The notes under the pieces are model-generated. The model had not been told where the DNA came from. It saw nothing but the letters and a program-made list of their open reading frames with translations, and searched no databases. A program made the position numbers and the translations under genes. 49,304 bases of DNA from Dichloromethanomonas sp964477085 (GTDB taxonomy: Bacteria > Bacillota > Desulfitobacteriia > Desulfitobacteriales > Syntrophobotulaceae): positions 1-49,304 of the forward strand of contig CAYZDF010000016.1 in the NCBI GenBank assembly GCA_964477085.1, given 5' to 3'. Positions 8,735 through 17,061 of this stretch are shown piece after piece (the stretch's first letter is position 1; each line of letters begins with the position of its first letter).

Positions 8735-9271
8735 CTATGATCTATTTATTTGGAGGTAATCTACATGCCCTTTGCTTTCTAATTCATCCGCCTTTGACTC
8801 AACCATATTTTTCATTGTGTCTTTATATTCTTTCATTTTCGTTACCAGTGTGGGGTCTCCGACCCCTAAAATTTGTACTGCTAACAGTCCGGCATTTTTC
8901 GCTCCGTTGATGGCGACTGTCGCTACGGGTACACCAGGCGGCATCTGAACGATGGAATAAAGGGAGTCCAGACCACTTAAAGCGTTTGATTTGACAGGAA
9001 CGCCGATCGTTGGTAGTTCGGTCAGAGCAGCTACCATACCAGGGAGATGAGCTGCCCCTCCAGCCCCAGCGATAATCACCTTTAAAGCTCTTTCTACAGC
9101 ACTTTTGCTATAGGTATAAAGGCGATCAGGAGTCCGATGAGCAGAAACGATTGTCAGTTCATAGGGAATGTTAAATTCATCGAGAACTTTGGCAGCTTCA
9201 CTCATCACAGGCAGGTCGGAATCACTACCCATAATAATGCCGACTAGGGGTCTGGTTGGGGTTTGAGGCAT
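8735..9271 (-). CDS. purE: N5-carboxyaminoimidazole ribonucleotide mutase (PurE class I)
   Basis: This 178-residue enzyme converts N5-CAIR to CAIR in de novo purine synthesis. Motifs are GIIMGSDSDLPVM, SAHRTPDRLYTY with the catalytic His, AGAGGAAHLPGMVAA, and the PGVPVATVAINGAKNAGLLA loop. The presence of purK beside it marks it as the bacterial class I mutase. The tail of about 25 residues (KDTMKNMVESKADELESKG) is somewhat longer than in E. coli. GAGGAGGAACTCAA precedes the ATG. It lies 48 bases behind purK, so it is second in the operon; the more usual order is purE then purK. Confidence 0.95.
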   Translation of the reverse strand: MPQTPTRPLVGIIMGSDSDLPVMSEAAKVLDEFNIPYELTIVSAHRTPDRLYTYSKSAVERALKVIIAGAGGAAHLPGMVAALTELPTIGVPVKSNALSGLDSLYSIVQMPPGVPVATVAINGAKNAGLLAVQILGVGDPTLVTKMKEYKDTMKNMVESKADELESKGHVDYLQINRS

Positions 9272-9319
9272 TTGAGTTCCTCCTCAAAAAAAGAATAATA
9301 TGTAAAAGAATTACATCCT

Positions 9320-10477
9320 TTACTCTGACTCTATTTTAATAGTATCTGAAATAATACGGCAACCTTCCAAGGCCTCTTGCAGAGTACAAGCAGTAATGGT
9401 GACATGGCCCATTTTCCTTTTGGGTTTCGTTTCTTTTTTACCATATAAATGCAGACTTGCTCCAGGAATCCGGAGTGCAGAAGCACATCCTTTGAGGATT
9501 GCAGGTCCATCTTGGCCTGGCTCTCCGAGCAAGTTGAGCATGACGGCGGGATTGACAAGCCTGGTATCACCAAGGGGTAAGTCACAGATAGCTCGGATAT
9601 GCTGCTCAAACTGAGAAGTGACACAGGCTTCGATCGTATAATGTCCTGAGTTATGAGGTCTCGGTGCTACTTCATTGACCAGCACATTGCCCTCAGGAGT
9701 TACAAACATTTCCACACAGAAGATACCGACACCCTGAAATACCTCCATGGTCCTGGCTGCGATTTCCTGAGCTTTAAGGGCAACATCGTCTGATACACGT
9801 GCCGGTACAATACTGAGTCTCAGTATATTATCTTCATGTTGATTTTCACTTAATGGGTAAGTCCGCGGTTTTTCTGATAGGCTTCGCACGACAATAACAG
9901 ATACTTCGCAGGTAAAGGGAACAAAGGCTTCGACCATAAGCTCGGCTCCGGATAGTGCACTTAAGCCTTCTTCGATAGCATTCTCGTTGCGGATCAGAAA
10001 GTTGCCTTTGCCGTCATAGCCACCCGTACAGGCTTTAAGGAGCAGAGGGTAGCCCCATTTCTCACTGGCTTCTAAGATATCATGTTTATTTTTAACGGAT
10101 TGAAAGTTGGGGATAGGGATTTGAGTTTCCGCAAGGGTCATTTTCTGGGTTAATTTATTCTGGATGATCTGAAGAGTCTTCGGATTGGGGTAAATCTCAT
10201 GTCCAGACTCCATGAGTTCAATCAACACCTGGCTGTCAATATGCTCGAACTCATAGGTTAGGACCTGACAGTTTTTCGTTAACTCAATGATCGCTGTGCG
10301 GTCATCAAAATGGGCGATGACCTGACGGTCTGCAACCTGAGCTGCCGGACACTCCGGGGTTGGATCTAATATCGTCACATCAAAACCCATCTGTTTAGCA
10401 GCGGTAGTCATCATTTTCCCTAGCTGACCACCACCAATAATACCGATACGGTGATGAGTAGAAATTTTGTCTAACAT
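9320..10477 (-). CDS. purK: N5-carboxyaminoimidazole ribonucleotide synthase (PurK)
   Basis: This ATP-grasp enzyme makes N5-CAIR from AIR, bicarbonate and ATP. It has an N-terminal GIIGGGQLGKMM nucleotide-like loop, the ATP-grasp core GYPLLLKACTGGYDGKGNF, and the metal-binding end VNEVAPRPHNSGHYTIEAC. It is 385 residues from the ATG at 10477, matching the family (355-390). The frame is open to a GTG at 10489, but the AAGGTG ribosome site overlaps that codon, so the ATG four codons later is chosen. It is first in a purK-purE operon with a consensus promoter upstream. Confidence 0.94.
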   Translation of the reverse strand: MLDKISTHHRIGIIGGGQLGKMMTTAAKQMGFDVTILDPTPECPAAQVADRQVIAHFDDRTAIIELTKNCQVLTYEFEHIDSQVLIELMESGHEIYPNPKTLQIIQNKLTQKMTLAETQIPIPNFQSVKNKHDILEASEKWGYPLLLKACTGGYDGKGNFLIRNENAIEEGLSALSGAELMVEAFVPFTCEVSVIVVRSLSEKPRTYPLSENQHEDNILRLSIVPARVSDDVALKAQEIAARTMEVFQGVGIFCVEMFVTPEGNVLVNEVAPRPHNSGHYTIEACVTSQFEQHIRAICDLPLGDTRLVNPAVMLNLLGEPGQDGPAILKGCASALRIPGASLHLYGKKETKPKRKMGHVTITACTLQEALEGCRIISDTIKIESE

Positions 10478-10516
10478 TATTCTGTACACCTTCGTATTCG
10501 AATTTCATTTGTTTGC

Positions 10517-10546
10517 ATTATACCAACCATTTTAAGAAGGTGTCAA
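10517..10546 (-). promoter_or_regulatory. purK promoter
   Basis: On the minus strand TTGACA (10546-10541) is followed after 18 bases by TATAAT (10522-10517), 40 bases before the purK ATG. Upstream lie CGAAC (10556-10560) and GTTCG (10585-10589) in opposite orientation. This resembles paired PurR boxes of Bacillus (core CCGAAC), but the match outside the core is partial. Confidence 0.65.
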
Positions 10547-10646
10547 TTAATTATACGAACACTATTATTAATAGTCTAATAAATGTTCGGGATGGATTTA
10601 ATGATGATCTAATAGTGTACAACAATACATGCCAATATATTAAAGA

Positions 10647-10673
10647 GGAAAACCTGCAGGATTTCCCCTTTTT
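10647..10673. terminator. Hairpin between sspH and the purK promoter
   Basis: GGAAAACC (10647-10654) pairs with GGATTTCC (10659-10666) with one mismatch around the loop TGCA. T residues follow on the + strand and a weaker TCTTTAAT on the minus strand. By position it would serve sspH on the minus strand, although the better T run is on the + strand. Confidence 0.5.
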
Positions 10674-10715
10674 GCAACTAGATTTTAAGATTATAAGAAC
10701 AATACTATTAATCTT

Positions 10716-10895
10716 CTAATAGAGTTCGAAAAGCAACGAAACAGGTACATGTGACTTTTGGTGGTTTTCTATATTTGTAATATAAGCAGTCTGATTGTTT
10801 TCGTTCAACCCCTCAATCCAAATAACAGATCCTTTATAAAAAACATCTATTTTGTCAGGAGAAGATACAATTTGTTGAGCGCGTGAAAACTCCAA
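10716..10895 (-). CDS. sspH: Small acid-soluble spore protein, H type
   Basis: This 59-residue protein begins LEFSRAQQIVSSPDKIDVFY and continues with VIWIEGL, PVSLLFELY and a short connecting part. This is the canonical H-type SASP pattern (M/LEFxRAQxIxxSPxxIxVxYxGxxVWIE). Such proteins are made in the forespore and are found in the spore core. The start is TTG, read as Met, with GGAAGGAGCT ending about 10 bases upstream. Its presence says the organism belongs to a spore-forming lineage. The promoter should be of sigma-G type; I see only a weak CATAAT-like -10 upstream. Confidence 0.85.
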   Translation of the reverse strand: MEFSRAQQIVSSPDKIDVFYKGSVIWIEGLNENNQTAYITNIENHQKSHVPVSLLFELY

Positions 10896-11075
10896 TTTTA
10901 GTCAGCTCCTTCCCATTTTTAACACTATCTTCTCCAGAAACAAAAAGATTATGCTTATAATGACGATCACTAATAAAGAAACAGGAAATACCTATTAGAC
11001 TATAGAATACCAAACTGATAATTTGGTAGAATGAAATGTGCAAGAAAAGGGCAAACCTGGCGGAGGAACTACATT

Positions 11076-13118
11076 ATGAAGCAGATCGAGCTATTTAATG
11101 AAAAAAACCATAGTATTCGTTTAAACGAGGTGTGTCAAATATTGGCTATCTCTACTGCTACTGCCCGTAATTGGATTAGAAGTGGAAAATTAAAGCCGAT
11201 TCGTTCCCAGGGTCGTGAAATGTTTTTCCATGCAAATGATGTTGACCAACTCCTCAAGGATATCAAGGCGGGAACTGAGGGTAGACTGAAAAGCCGCCGT
11301 AATAAGCAGCATATTAAAGGAGCATTGATACCTAAGACCTACATTCAGAGCAAAGTCGGAATTGAAACGGTGGAAGAGATCATATCACAAACCAATTCCA
11401 TTGAACTTCCACGAGATTATGAGCGGATAATTTTGGCAGAATATGCACTCAGATTATTGGTAAGCCGTCAAATGATCGAACACCCTGGCTCTGATTCACA
11501 CTCTGATATTCTTTCTTACTTCGTCAAGGATAAGGCATGGGCAGGAGTTTATGCTCCTTTAATCGATGATATTCTAGGGGATATCACCGCCATAGATAGT
11601 AGTATTGAAAAGCTTAAGCCCACCTTATCCCATACCATAGATTTTATCGAAGATCAGGATTTCTTGGGTTTATTGTTCATGTCACTTCAATGTCTGAGTG
11701 AACGCAAGTCCAAAGGGGTTTATTATACTCCGTTAGCGGTTGTGCAAGAGGCTGTTGACAATTTGTTTCATAAAAAGATCTTAAATCCAGGGACTAAACT
11801 CATTGACCCTTGCTGTGGGACCGGCAATTTCCTGATGTATGCCTACAAAAACGTTCAATCTATAGAAAATCTCTACGGCTACGATATTAGTTCGCTTAGT
11901 GTTGGTCTGACACGTCTTAACATGGCCCTTGTATCTCAAAGTAAAGATATTCAGGTTTTATATCGGAATTATCAATGTAAAGACTCTCTCAGAGATAAGG
12001 AACTGACTGGATATGATATTGTTATCGGCAATCCCCCCTGGGGTTTTAGCTATAATGATGAGCAAGAAACCTTTTTACGCTCACATTATGTATCAGCGAG
12101 AGTAAAAACAGTGGAGTCCTTCTGTGTTTTCACCGAATATGCCCTTGAGATAGCGGCCGTCAACGGCGTTGTCTGCCTCATCTTACCTCAATCCCTGCTT
12201 AATGTGAAGCTGCACCAGCCTGTCCGTGACTACCTGATGCGTCATTGCACCATAAAGCGAATCAGATACTGGGAGAACATCTTTGACGGTGTCTTATGTC
12301 CGGCCATGACTCTGACATTTGAAAAGAAGGGCCAGGTCTTTACGACCAAGGGTATGGAAGTGGTGACAAACGCAAGAGAATTCGTGATTCAGGAAGAGCG
12401 GATTCTGGACAGGACCAATTGGCACTTGGATATTACCGATGAGGAACGATTGGTAATAAAAAAAATTGAATCGTCCGTTGCAGTACGTTTCTTAAAAGAT
12501 AACGCGGATTTTGCTCTGGGTATTGTGACAGGGGATAATAGCACGCATATCTTAAATGACCAGATAGAAGGTTCCGAAATCATTCTTAAAGGTGGCGATG
12601 TTTTTAAATATCGGTATATTTCATCCAATAACTTTATATCGTTTGAACCGGAGAAGTTTCAGCAGATTGCACCTGCAGTATTATATCGTGCTGAAGAAAA
12701 ACTGATTTACCGTTTTATCTGCGATAGCCTCGTTTTTGCCTATGATAATAAACAAACATTGACCCTGAACAGTGCCAATGTTATTATTCCTCGATTTAGT
12801 GATTTGGATATTAAATATATTCTAGCAGTTTTAAATTCCAGGGTCATACAATACTATTTCAAGCATCAATTCAAGTCGGTTAAAATCTTGCGTACTCACC
12901 TGGAGAATCTTCCTATACCGGTATTAAGTCCTTTCTTACAAAATGAAATCATTATCAATGTCGATTCTTTGTTACGAGCTTCAAACCCCACAGAGGCAAT
13001 CGAGTTATATAATCTCATCGATATTCAAATCAAAAATATCTTTAACTTAACCGGTTCGGAATATAACCGGATTAAAGCTGAAGCCTCAAAGTATAACTTG
13101 TTCCTATTGGGCAAATAA
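11076..13118 (+). CDS. HTH-fused DNA adenine-N6 methyltransferase (Eco57I/TaqI-like)
   Basis: This 680-residue protein probably methylates adenine in DNA. Residues about 10-65 form a MerR/excisionase-type helix-turn-helix (RLNEVCQILAIS, TARNWIRSGKLKPIRSQGRE). A helical linker follows. The SAM-dependent core has GVYYTPLAVV, motif I (IDPCCGTGNFLMYA), the following YGYDIS acidic loop, and motif IV NPPWGFSY, the adenine-flipping catalytic motif. The C-terminal part, with repeats of NSRVIQYYFKHQF and HLENLPIPV type, resembles a TaqI-like target recognition domain. No endonuclease motif is evident in the protein and no restriction gene is adjacent, so it looks like an orphan methylase. ATG 11076 is preferred over 11031 because GGAGGA lies about 8 bases before it. 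Confidence 0.85.
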   Translation: MKQIELFNEKNHSIRLNEVCQILAISTATARNWIRSGKLKPIRSQGREMFFHANDVDQLLKDIKAGTEGRLKSRRNKQHIKGALIPKTYIQSKVGIETVEEIISQTNSIELPRDYERIILAEYALRLLVSRQMIEHPGSDSHSDILSYFVKDKAWAGVYAPLIDDILGDITAIDSSIEKLKPTLSHTIDFIEDQDFLGLLFMSLQCLSERKSKGVYYTPLAVVQEAVDNLFHKKILNPGTKLIDPCCGTGNFLMYAYKNVQSIENLYGYDISSLSVGLTRLNMALVSQSKDIQVLYRNYQCKDSLRDKELTGYDIVIGNPPWGFSYNDEQETFLRSHYVSARVKTVESFCVFTEYALEIAAVNGVVCLILPQSLLNVKLHQPVRDYLMRHCTIKRIRYWENIFDGVLCPAMTLTFEKKGQVFTTKGMEVVTNAREFVIQEERILDRTNWHLDITDEERLVIKKIESSVAVRFLKDNADFALGIVTGDNSTHILNDQIEGSEIILKGGDVFKYRYISSNNFISFEPEKFQQIAPAVLYRAEEKLIYRFICDSLVFAYDNKQTLTLNSANVIIPRFSDLDIKYILAVLNSRVIQYYFKHQFKSVKILRTHLENLPIPVLSPFLQNEIIINVDSLLRASNPTEAIELYNLIDIQIKNIFNLTGSEYNRIKAEASKYNLFLLGK

Positions 13119-13195
13119 GTCGTATAACTCTTCAAAACTGAGCCATTGCACAAAAAGGTTTTCAAAATGATAATCAATGGATTGTTGATATTTCG

Positions 13196-13224
13196 ATCCC
13201 TAGCGGTCTGAGGGATATTTTTTT
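13196..13224 (+). terminator. Intrinsic terminator after the methyltransferase
   Basis: ATCCCT (13196-13201) pairs with AGGGAT (13211-13216) around a 9-base loop and is followed by ATTTTTTT. It lies about 80 bases after the stop at 13118. A competing hairpin can form between AGGGA and the TCCCT at 13226-13230. Confidence 0.6.
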
Positions 13225-13311
13225 GTCCCTAAAACATAGAGCATGTCCAAAAAAATGACCAACCCCTCAACAGTAAATATACTTTACATGAAAGCTTGGA
13301 ATATATAGTGT

Positions 13312-13619
13312 TGGGCCTTCGCTTACTGTGATCATCTGCGGGCCATTGATATTCCTGATGGGGTTTATTATATCGGACAAAAAGCCTTTATAGCTGTAAT
13401 CACATAACGACCATTAAGATCCCACCGAACTTAACCAGGAACGGTGATTATGCATTCTATGGTTTGAATGGTTTGCAGAGAATGAGCATTCCTGATACTG
13501 TAACCTCCATAGGATACTGGGCCTTCTTTGACTGTGGGCAGGTGATTGTTTATTGTAAGCAGGAATCAACTGCGGATCGGTATGCGGATTATTACGATCT
13601 CAGGGTTAAAGAGATTTGA
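13312..13619 (+). pseudogene. Remnant of a BspA-type leucine-rich repeat (LRR_5) protein
   Basis: In one frame from 13312 the translation reads WAFAYCDHLRAIDIPDGV, YYIGQKAF and then a stop. After a frameshift near 13393 it continues SCNHITTIKIPPNL, GDYAFYGLNGLQRMSIPDTV, TSIGYWAFFDC and ends at a TGA (13617-13619). The repeating AF-x-x-C-x-x-L-x-x-I-x-I-P-x-x-V-x-x-IG pattern is diagnostic of LRR_5 surface repeats. No start codon or signal peptide survives, so this is the decayed 3' end of a surface protein gene. The remaining 13620-13870 stretch shows no gene. Confidence 0.75.
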
Positions 13620-13870
13620 TTAAGGGAATATAACGAAACAAAAACAGTTTTGAGTGAATTCTGAGGATGAGCAGGTAAAAGGGAAAAGGTTTTTATCATT
13701 TTAAGCAGAATATAGTAATTAAGCAACAACGGTTGGGTAAAGGTCGCAAATGTTATCCTGATAAGCCGAAGATTAACCTTAAGTAAGAACCCGTAACTCA
13801 TCGTACACGCCAAATCCTGAACAGGGTAGGGTTTGAGTCAAAAATACGAACACAATGGAGGATATAAAGA

Positions 13871-14245
13871 ATGACCAATACATTTATTGCCATTTTTGTC
13901 GTTATCTTATTGATAGTCATAGGTTTTAAGGTGTTTAAATCCATAGTGAAAGGCATTATCTTTCTGATCATCGTCGTCGCGCTTTTTTTCCTTTATAACA
14001 ACATCTCCGGTGGAAAACTGACACTGAACACCCTGACCAATCAGATCCAAAATCAAGTCCAACAGCAAAGTTCACAAGAGATATTGGACACAGTTCTCAA
14101 GAAGGTTGAGGGGATGGACCCCAAGCAAATGGAAGAATACTTAAAGGATGCGCAAGCAGAACTTCAGAAGCATGGCCTTACCATTGAATCAGTCAAAAAG
14201 GCAATAAATAATTCCAATCCCTTGGAACAGTCAAAAAAGCAATGA
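13871..14245 (+). CDS. Small membrane protein of unknown function
   Basis: This 124-residue protein has a long hydrophobic N-terminal region (residues about 5-45: TFIAIFVVILLIVIGFKVF, a short SIVKG turn, then IIFLIIVVALFFLYNNI), likely two short helices or a hairpin. A soluble, Gln- and Lys-rich helical tail follows (NQIQNQVQQQSS, EEYLKDAQAELQKHGLTIESVKKAI) with coiled-coil character. I recognise no domain. GGAGGATATAAAGA precedes the ATG, and its composition is normal for the region, so it is probably a real gene. It stands alone between a pseudogene and a CDF exporter gene. Confidence 0.65.
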   Translation: MTNTFIAIFVVILLIVIGFKVFKSIVKGIIFLIIVVALFFLYNNISGGKLTLNTLTNQIQNQVQQQSSQEILDTVLKKVEGMDPKQMEEYLKDAQAELQKHGLTIESVKKAINNSNPLEQSKKQ

Positions 14246-14406
14246 ATTAAGTCCAATCTACAATTACTTTATCTGTTTATCTGGTTTTCTGCCCTAGACA
14301 CATTTGATTGTTCCATAGTATGATCTTACTAGTCAGAAATTTAAGGGGATATATACGACGCAAAAATCCCCATCATAACGATGAGTAGGATATTGAATGC
14401 TATGGA

Positions 14407-15600
14407 GTGAACAGGTTGGTCAGTCAATTGTTGGTTAGACTCATTAAAGATCATGAAAAAACAGAGTCATCAGAAGTGCGAAATAAATATGGTTATTTAA
14501 GCGGTGTGGTTGGCATAGGTGCCAATATTGTTCTTTTCGCTGTCAAACTTATCACTGGAATCATGATCAATAGTATCGCGTTTATCGGAGATGCCTTTAA
14601 TAACTTGACCGATGCTGCTTCATCAGTGATCACCATACTGGGATTTAAACTTGCCAGTAAACCGGCTGATGAAGAACATCCTTTCGGTCATGGACGAATT
14701 GAATATATCGCAGGGTTGATTGTCTCCTTTTTTATCATGCTGGTCGGATATGAACTTATGAAGTCATCTATTGGTCGAATACTACATCCAGTACCTGTTG
14801 TTTTCAGCACACCGGCTCTTTTAATTATTATCTTTTCCATAACGCTTAAGACCTGGCTTTTCTTTTTCAATCGTTATCTATCTAAGGCTATTGATTCCAA
14901 GGCCCTGCTAGCTACAGCATTTGATAGTCTCAGTGATACGGTTGCAACAGGATGTATTGGAATCTCCCTTATAGCTTCGCTATTTACTTCATTTCCTCTT
15001 GATGGATATGTAGGTATTATCGTTGCCTTGCTTATTCTCTACTCGGGATTCTCCCTAACCAAAGAAACCATCAGTCCACTATTAGGTGAAGTTCCTGAGC
15101 AGGAAATCATTAAAAAAATCAGTCAAAAGATACTCGGTTATGAGAAGGTTGTTGGCATTCATGATCTGATCATTCATACTTACGGACCAGGGAGATATAT
15201 GGCTTCAATACATGTTGAAATTCCGGCTGATCAGGATATCCTGGAGATGCATGAATATATAGACTTGATCGAGCGCAGAGTAACCCGAGAACTTGGCATA
15301 CTCCTCACCATCCATATGGATCCCCTTAACAATGATTCTGAAGAGATTATGAAAATGCAGGATGAACTGAGTCATATTCTGAAGGTATTTCCCCATATAC
15401 TCTCTTTTCACGACTTCCGAATTGTAGGTAAAGGGGAGAGAAAAAATCTCGTTTTTGATGTCGTTGTTAAAAACGGAATAACATGGGATGAAGAAAAAGT
15501 CCTTCGGCAGGAGATCATTCAACAAGTTCAGGAAAAGCATCCTCATTACCATTGTGTGATTACGTTTGATCAGAATGATATGCTCATATGCAAAGGTTAG
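14407..15600 (+). CDS. Cation diffusion facilitator family transporter
   Basis: This 397-residue divalent metal/proton antiporter has six transmembrane helices (residues about 28-220) and an extended cytosolic C-terminal part. TM2 carries GDAFNNLTDAAS and TM5 carries AFDSLSDT. The metal site would be Asn/Asp plus Asp/Asp rather than the His/Asp of zinc exporters, which hints at manganese (MntE-like). This substrate guess is an inference. HPFGHGRIEYI is the conserved loop after TM2. The C-terminus is about 90 residues longer than in minimal CDFs. The frame begins at GTG 14407, but TTG 14416 sits at a better distance from GGAG (14404-14407) and may be the real start. Confidence 0.88.
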   Translation: MNRLVSQLLVRLIKDHEKTESSEVRNKYGYLSGVVGIGANIVLFAVKLITGIMINSIAFIGDAFNNLTDAASSVITILGFKLASKPADEEHPFGHGRIEYIAGLIVSFFIMLVGYELMKSSIGRILHPVPVVFSTPALLIIIFSITLKTWLFFFNRYLSKAIDSKALLATAFDSLSDTVATGCIGISLIASLFTSFPLDGYVGIIVALLILYSGFSLTKETISPLLGEVPEQEIIKKISQKILGYEKVVGIHDLIIHTYGPGRYMASIHVEIPADQDILEMHEYIDLIERRVTRELGILLTIHMDPLNNDSEEIMKMQDELSHILKVFPHILSFHDFRIVGKGERKNLVFDVVVKNGITWDEEKVLRQEIIQQVQEKHPHYHCVITFDQNDMLICKG

Positions 15601-15633
15601 CTCATACGATTGATGGAGATGTAGTATTTTAAA

Positions 15634-15669
15634 GCCTGAGTTCAATTATGAATGAACTCAGGCATTTTT
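15634..15669 (+). terminator. Intrinsic terminator after the CDF transporter gene
   Basis: The perfect 11-bp stem GCCTGAGTTCA (15634-15644) / TGAACTCAGGC (15653-15663) has an 8-base loop and is followed by ATTTTT. Confidence 0.85.
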
Positions 15670-15767
15670 ATGGGTTTAAGGTTCTAGATTTGATCCATAT
15701 TTATCTGAAAGATATAGGTTATAGGAAGGATATCAATAAGGAATGTAGAATATATATAAATAAATAG

Positions 15768-15793
15768 TTGACATAAATTAGTATAAATGTCAA
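15768..15793 (+). promoter_or_regulatory. Palindromic operator-like site upstream of the hydrogenase operon
   Basis: TTGACAT (15768-15774) and ATGTCAA (15787-15793) form a perfect 7-base inverted repeat with a 12-base AT-rich spacer, ending 44 bases before the hydrogenase small-subunit start. The left arm is also a consensus -35 box, but I see no -10 at the proper distance. It could be the binding site of a dimeric regulator; none is identified. Confidence 0.4.
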
Positions 15794-15837
15794 ATAAGCT
15801 TTTATTAATCAGAATGGAAAACAAAGGAGGCTTTATT

Positions 15838-16974
15838 ATGCAAGAGAGCTATTACCAGTGGGCAGTAAGAAAAGGTATAACCCGGCGTGAATTCCTCAAA
15901 TCCTGTACAGCCATGGCAGCGGTTCTTGGATTAGAAGCAAGTGCGGTACCAAAGATCGTTCATGCCTTAGAGACTAATCCAAGGCTGCCGGTTATTTACC
16001 TCAACTTACAGGAGTGTACCTGTTGCAGTGAGTCCTTCCTCCGTTCAGGTCACCCGTTAGCTTCTAATCTCGTATTAAACTTAATCTCGTTAGATTATAT
16101 GGAAGTCCTCCAGGCAGCTGCCGGAGAACAGGCCGAAGCCGCTAAGATGAAGACCATGAAAGACTTCCATAACAAGTATCTCTTGGTGGTTGAAGGTAGT
16201 GTTTCTCTGGCAGAGGATGGGGTTTATTGTACCATTGGTGGAAAGACATCTGAGAGTGTCTTGAAGGAAGCAGCGGAAGGCGCAATCGCCGTCATTGCTT
16301 ATGGTTCCTGCGCTACCGACGGATGTGTACAAGGAGCCAGCCCCAATCCGACTCAAGCCGTACCCGTCCATGAAATCGTTAAGAATAAGCCTGTGATTAA
16401 AGTTCCGGGTTGTCCGCCAATTGCTGAAGTTATAACCGGAACAATCGTACATTACTTAACCTTCGGAAAACTACCGGAACTTACCCCTCAAGGAAGACCG
16501 AAAGCCTTTTATCAGCATCGTATTCATGATAATTGCAACCGCAGAGCGTTCTTTGATATGGGGATGTTTGTCGAATCGTTTGATGATCAAGGCGCTAAAG
16601 AAGGTTGGTGTCTGTTTAAAATGGGCTGCAAAGGCCCCATGACTTACAATGCTTGTGCCATCACCGGGTGGAATGAAGGAACAAGTTATCCCATCAAGTC
16701 CGGGCACCCCTGTTTAGGCTGTTCAGAAGATAAGTTTTTCGATAAGGGCTCCTTCTACGCTCCTTTAAATGGAGTGCTGCCGGGTGTTCATACGGAAGAG
16801 GAAATGAGTGACTTCACCAAAGGGATGATCGGCGTCAGTTCTGGTGCTGTGGTCGGTGCAGTTGGCGGAGCCTTAGCGGCTACTGTCGCTATCTCCAATC
16901 GAAAACCGAAGAAACAGTATATTGACGCTGAGGAATTTTATAAGCAAAATCAAAAGAAAGATGAATCCCTATAA
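15838..16974 (+). CDS. hydA: [NiFe] uptake hydrogenase small subunit, Tat-exported and membrane anchored
   Basis: This 378-residue electron-transfer subunit carries three iron-sulfur clusters and passes electrons from H2 oxidation toward the membrane. The twin-arginine signal TRREFLK (15-21) is followed by a hydrophobic stretch. Cluster ligands are seen in QECTCCSES (proximal), GSCATDGC, PGCPP, HRIHDNCNRR, FKMGCKGPMTYNAC and GHPCLGC. A C-terminal helix (VVGAVGGALAATVAI) anchors it on the outer membrane face. ATG 15838 is chosen for AAAGGAGG at optimal distance and because it places the Tat motif correctly; the frame opens at 15787. It is the first gene of a small-large-protease operon. Confidence 0.94.
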   Translation: MQESYYQWAVRKGITRREFLKSCTAMAAVLGLEASAVPKIVHALETNPRLPVIYLNLQECTCCSESFLRSGHPLASNLVLNLISLDYMEVLQAAAGEQAEAAKMKTMKDFHNKYLLVVEGSVSLAEDGVYCTIGGKTSESVLKEAAEGAIAVIAYGSCATDGCVQGASPNPTQAVPVHEIVKNKPVIKVPGCPPIAEVITGTIVHYLTFGKLPELTPQGRPKAFYQHRIHDNCNRRAFFDMGMFVESFDDQGAKEGWCLFKMGCKGPMTYNACAITGWNEGTSYPIKSGHPCLGCSEDKFFDKGSFYAPLNGVLPGVHTEEEMSDFTKGMIGVSSGAVVGAVGGALAATVAISNRKPKKQYIDAEEFYKQNQKKDESL

Positions 16975-17061
16975 ATGAGGTTTAAGTAATTTAAGGGTTA
17001 TAAAGGTTTGCATTGTACATTTAACCAACGATTGAAGAACTGATAGAAAGGAATGTCAAGT

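Noticed and set aside
10513..10719. 68-codon plus-strand open frame upstream of purK
   Set aside because: It overlaps the purK promoter and the hairpin at 10647, has no ribosome site, and its sequence looks like translated AT-rich spacer.
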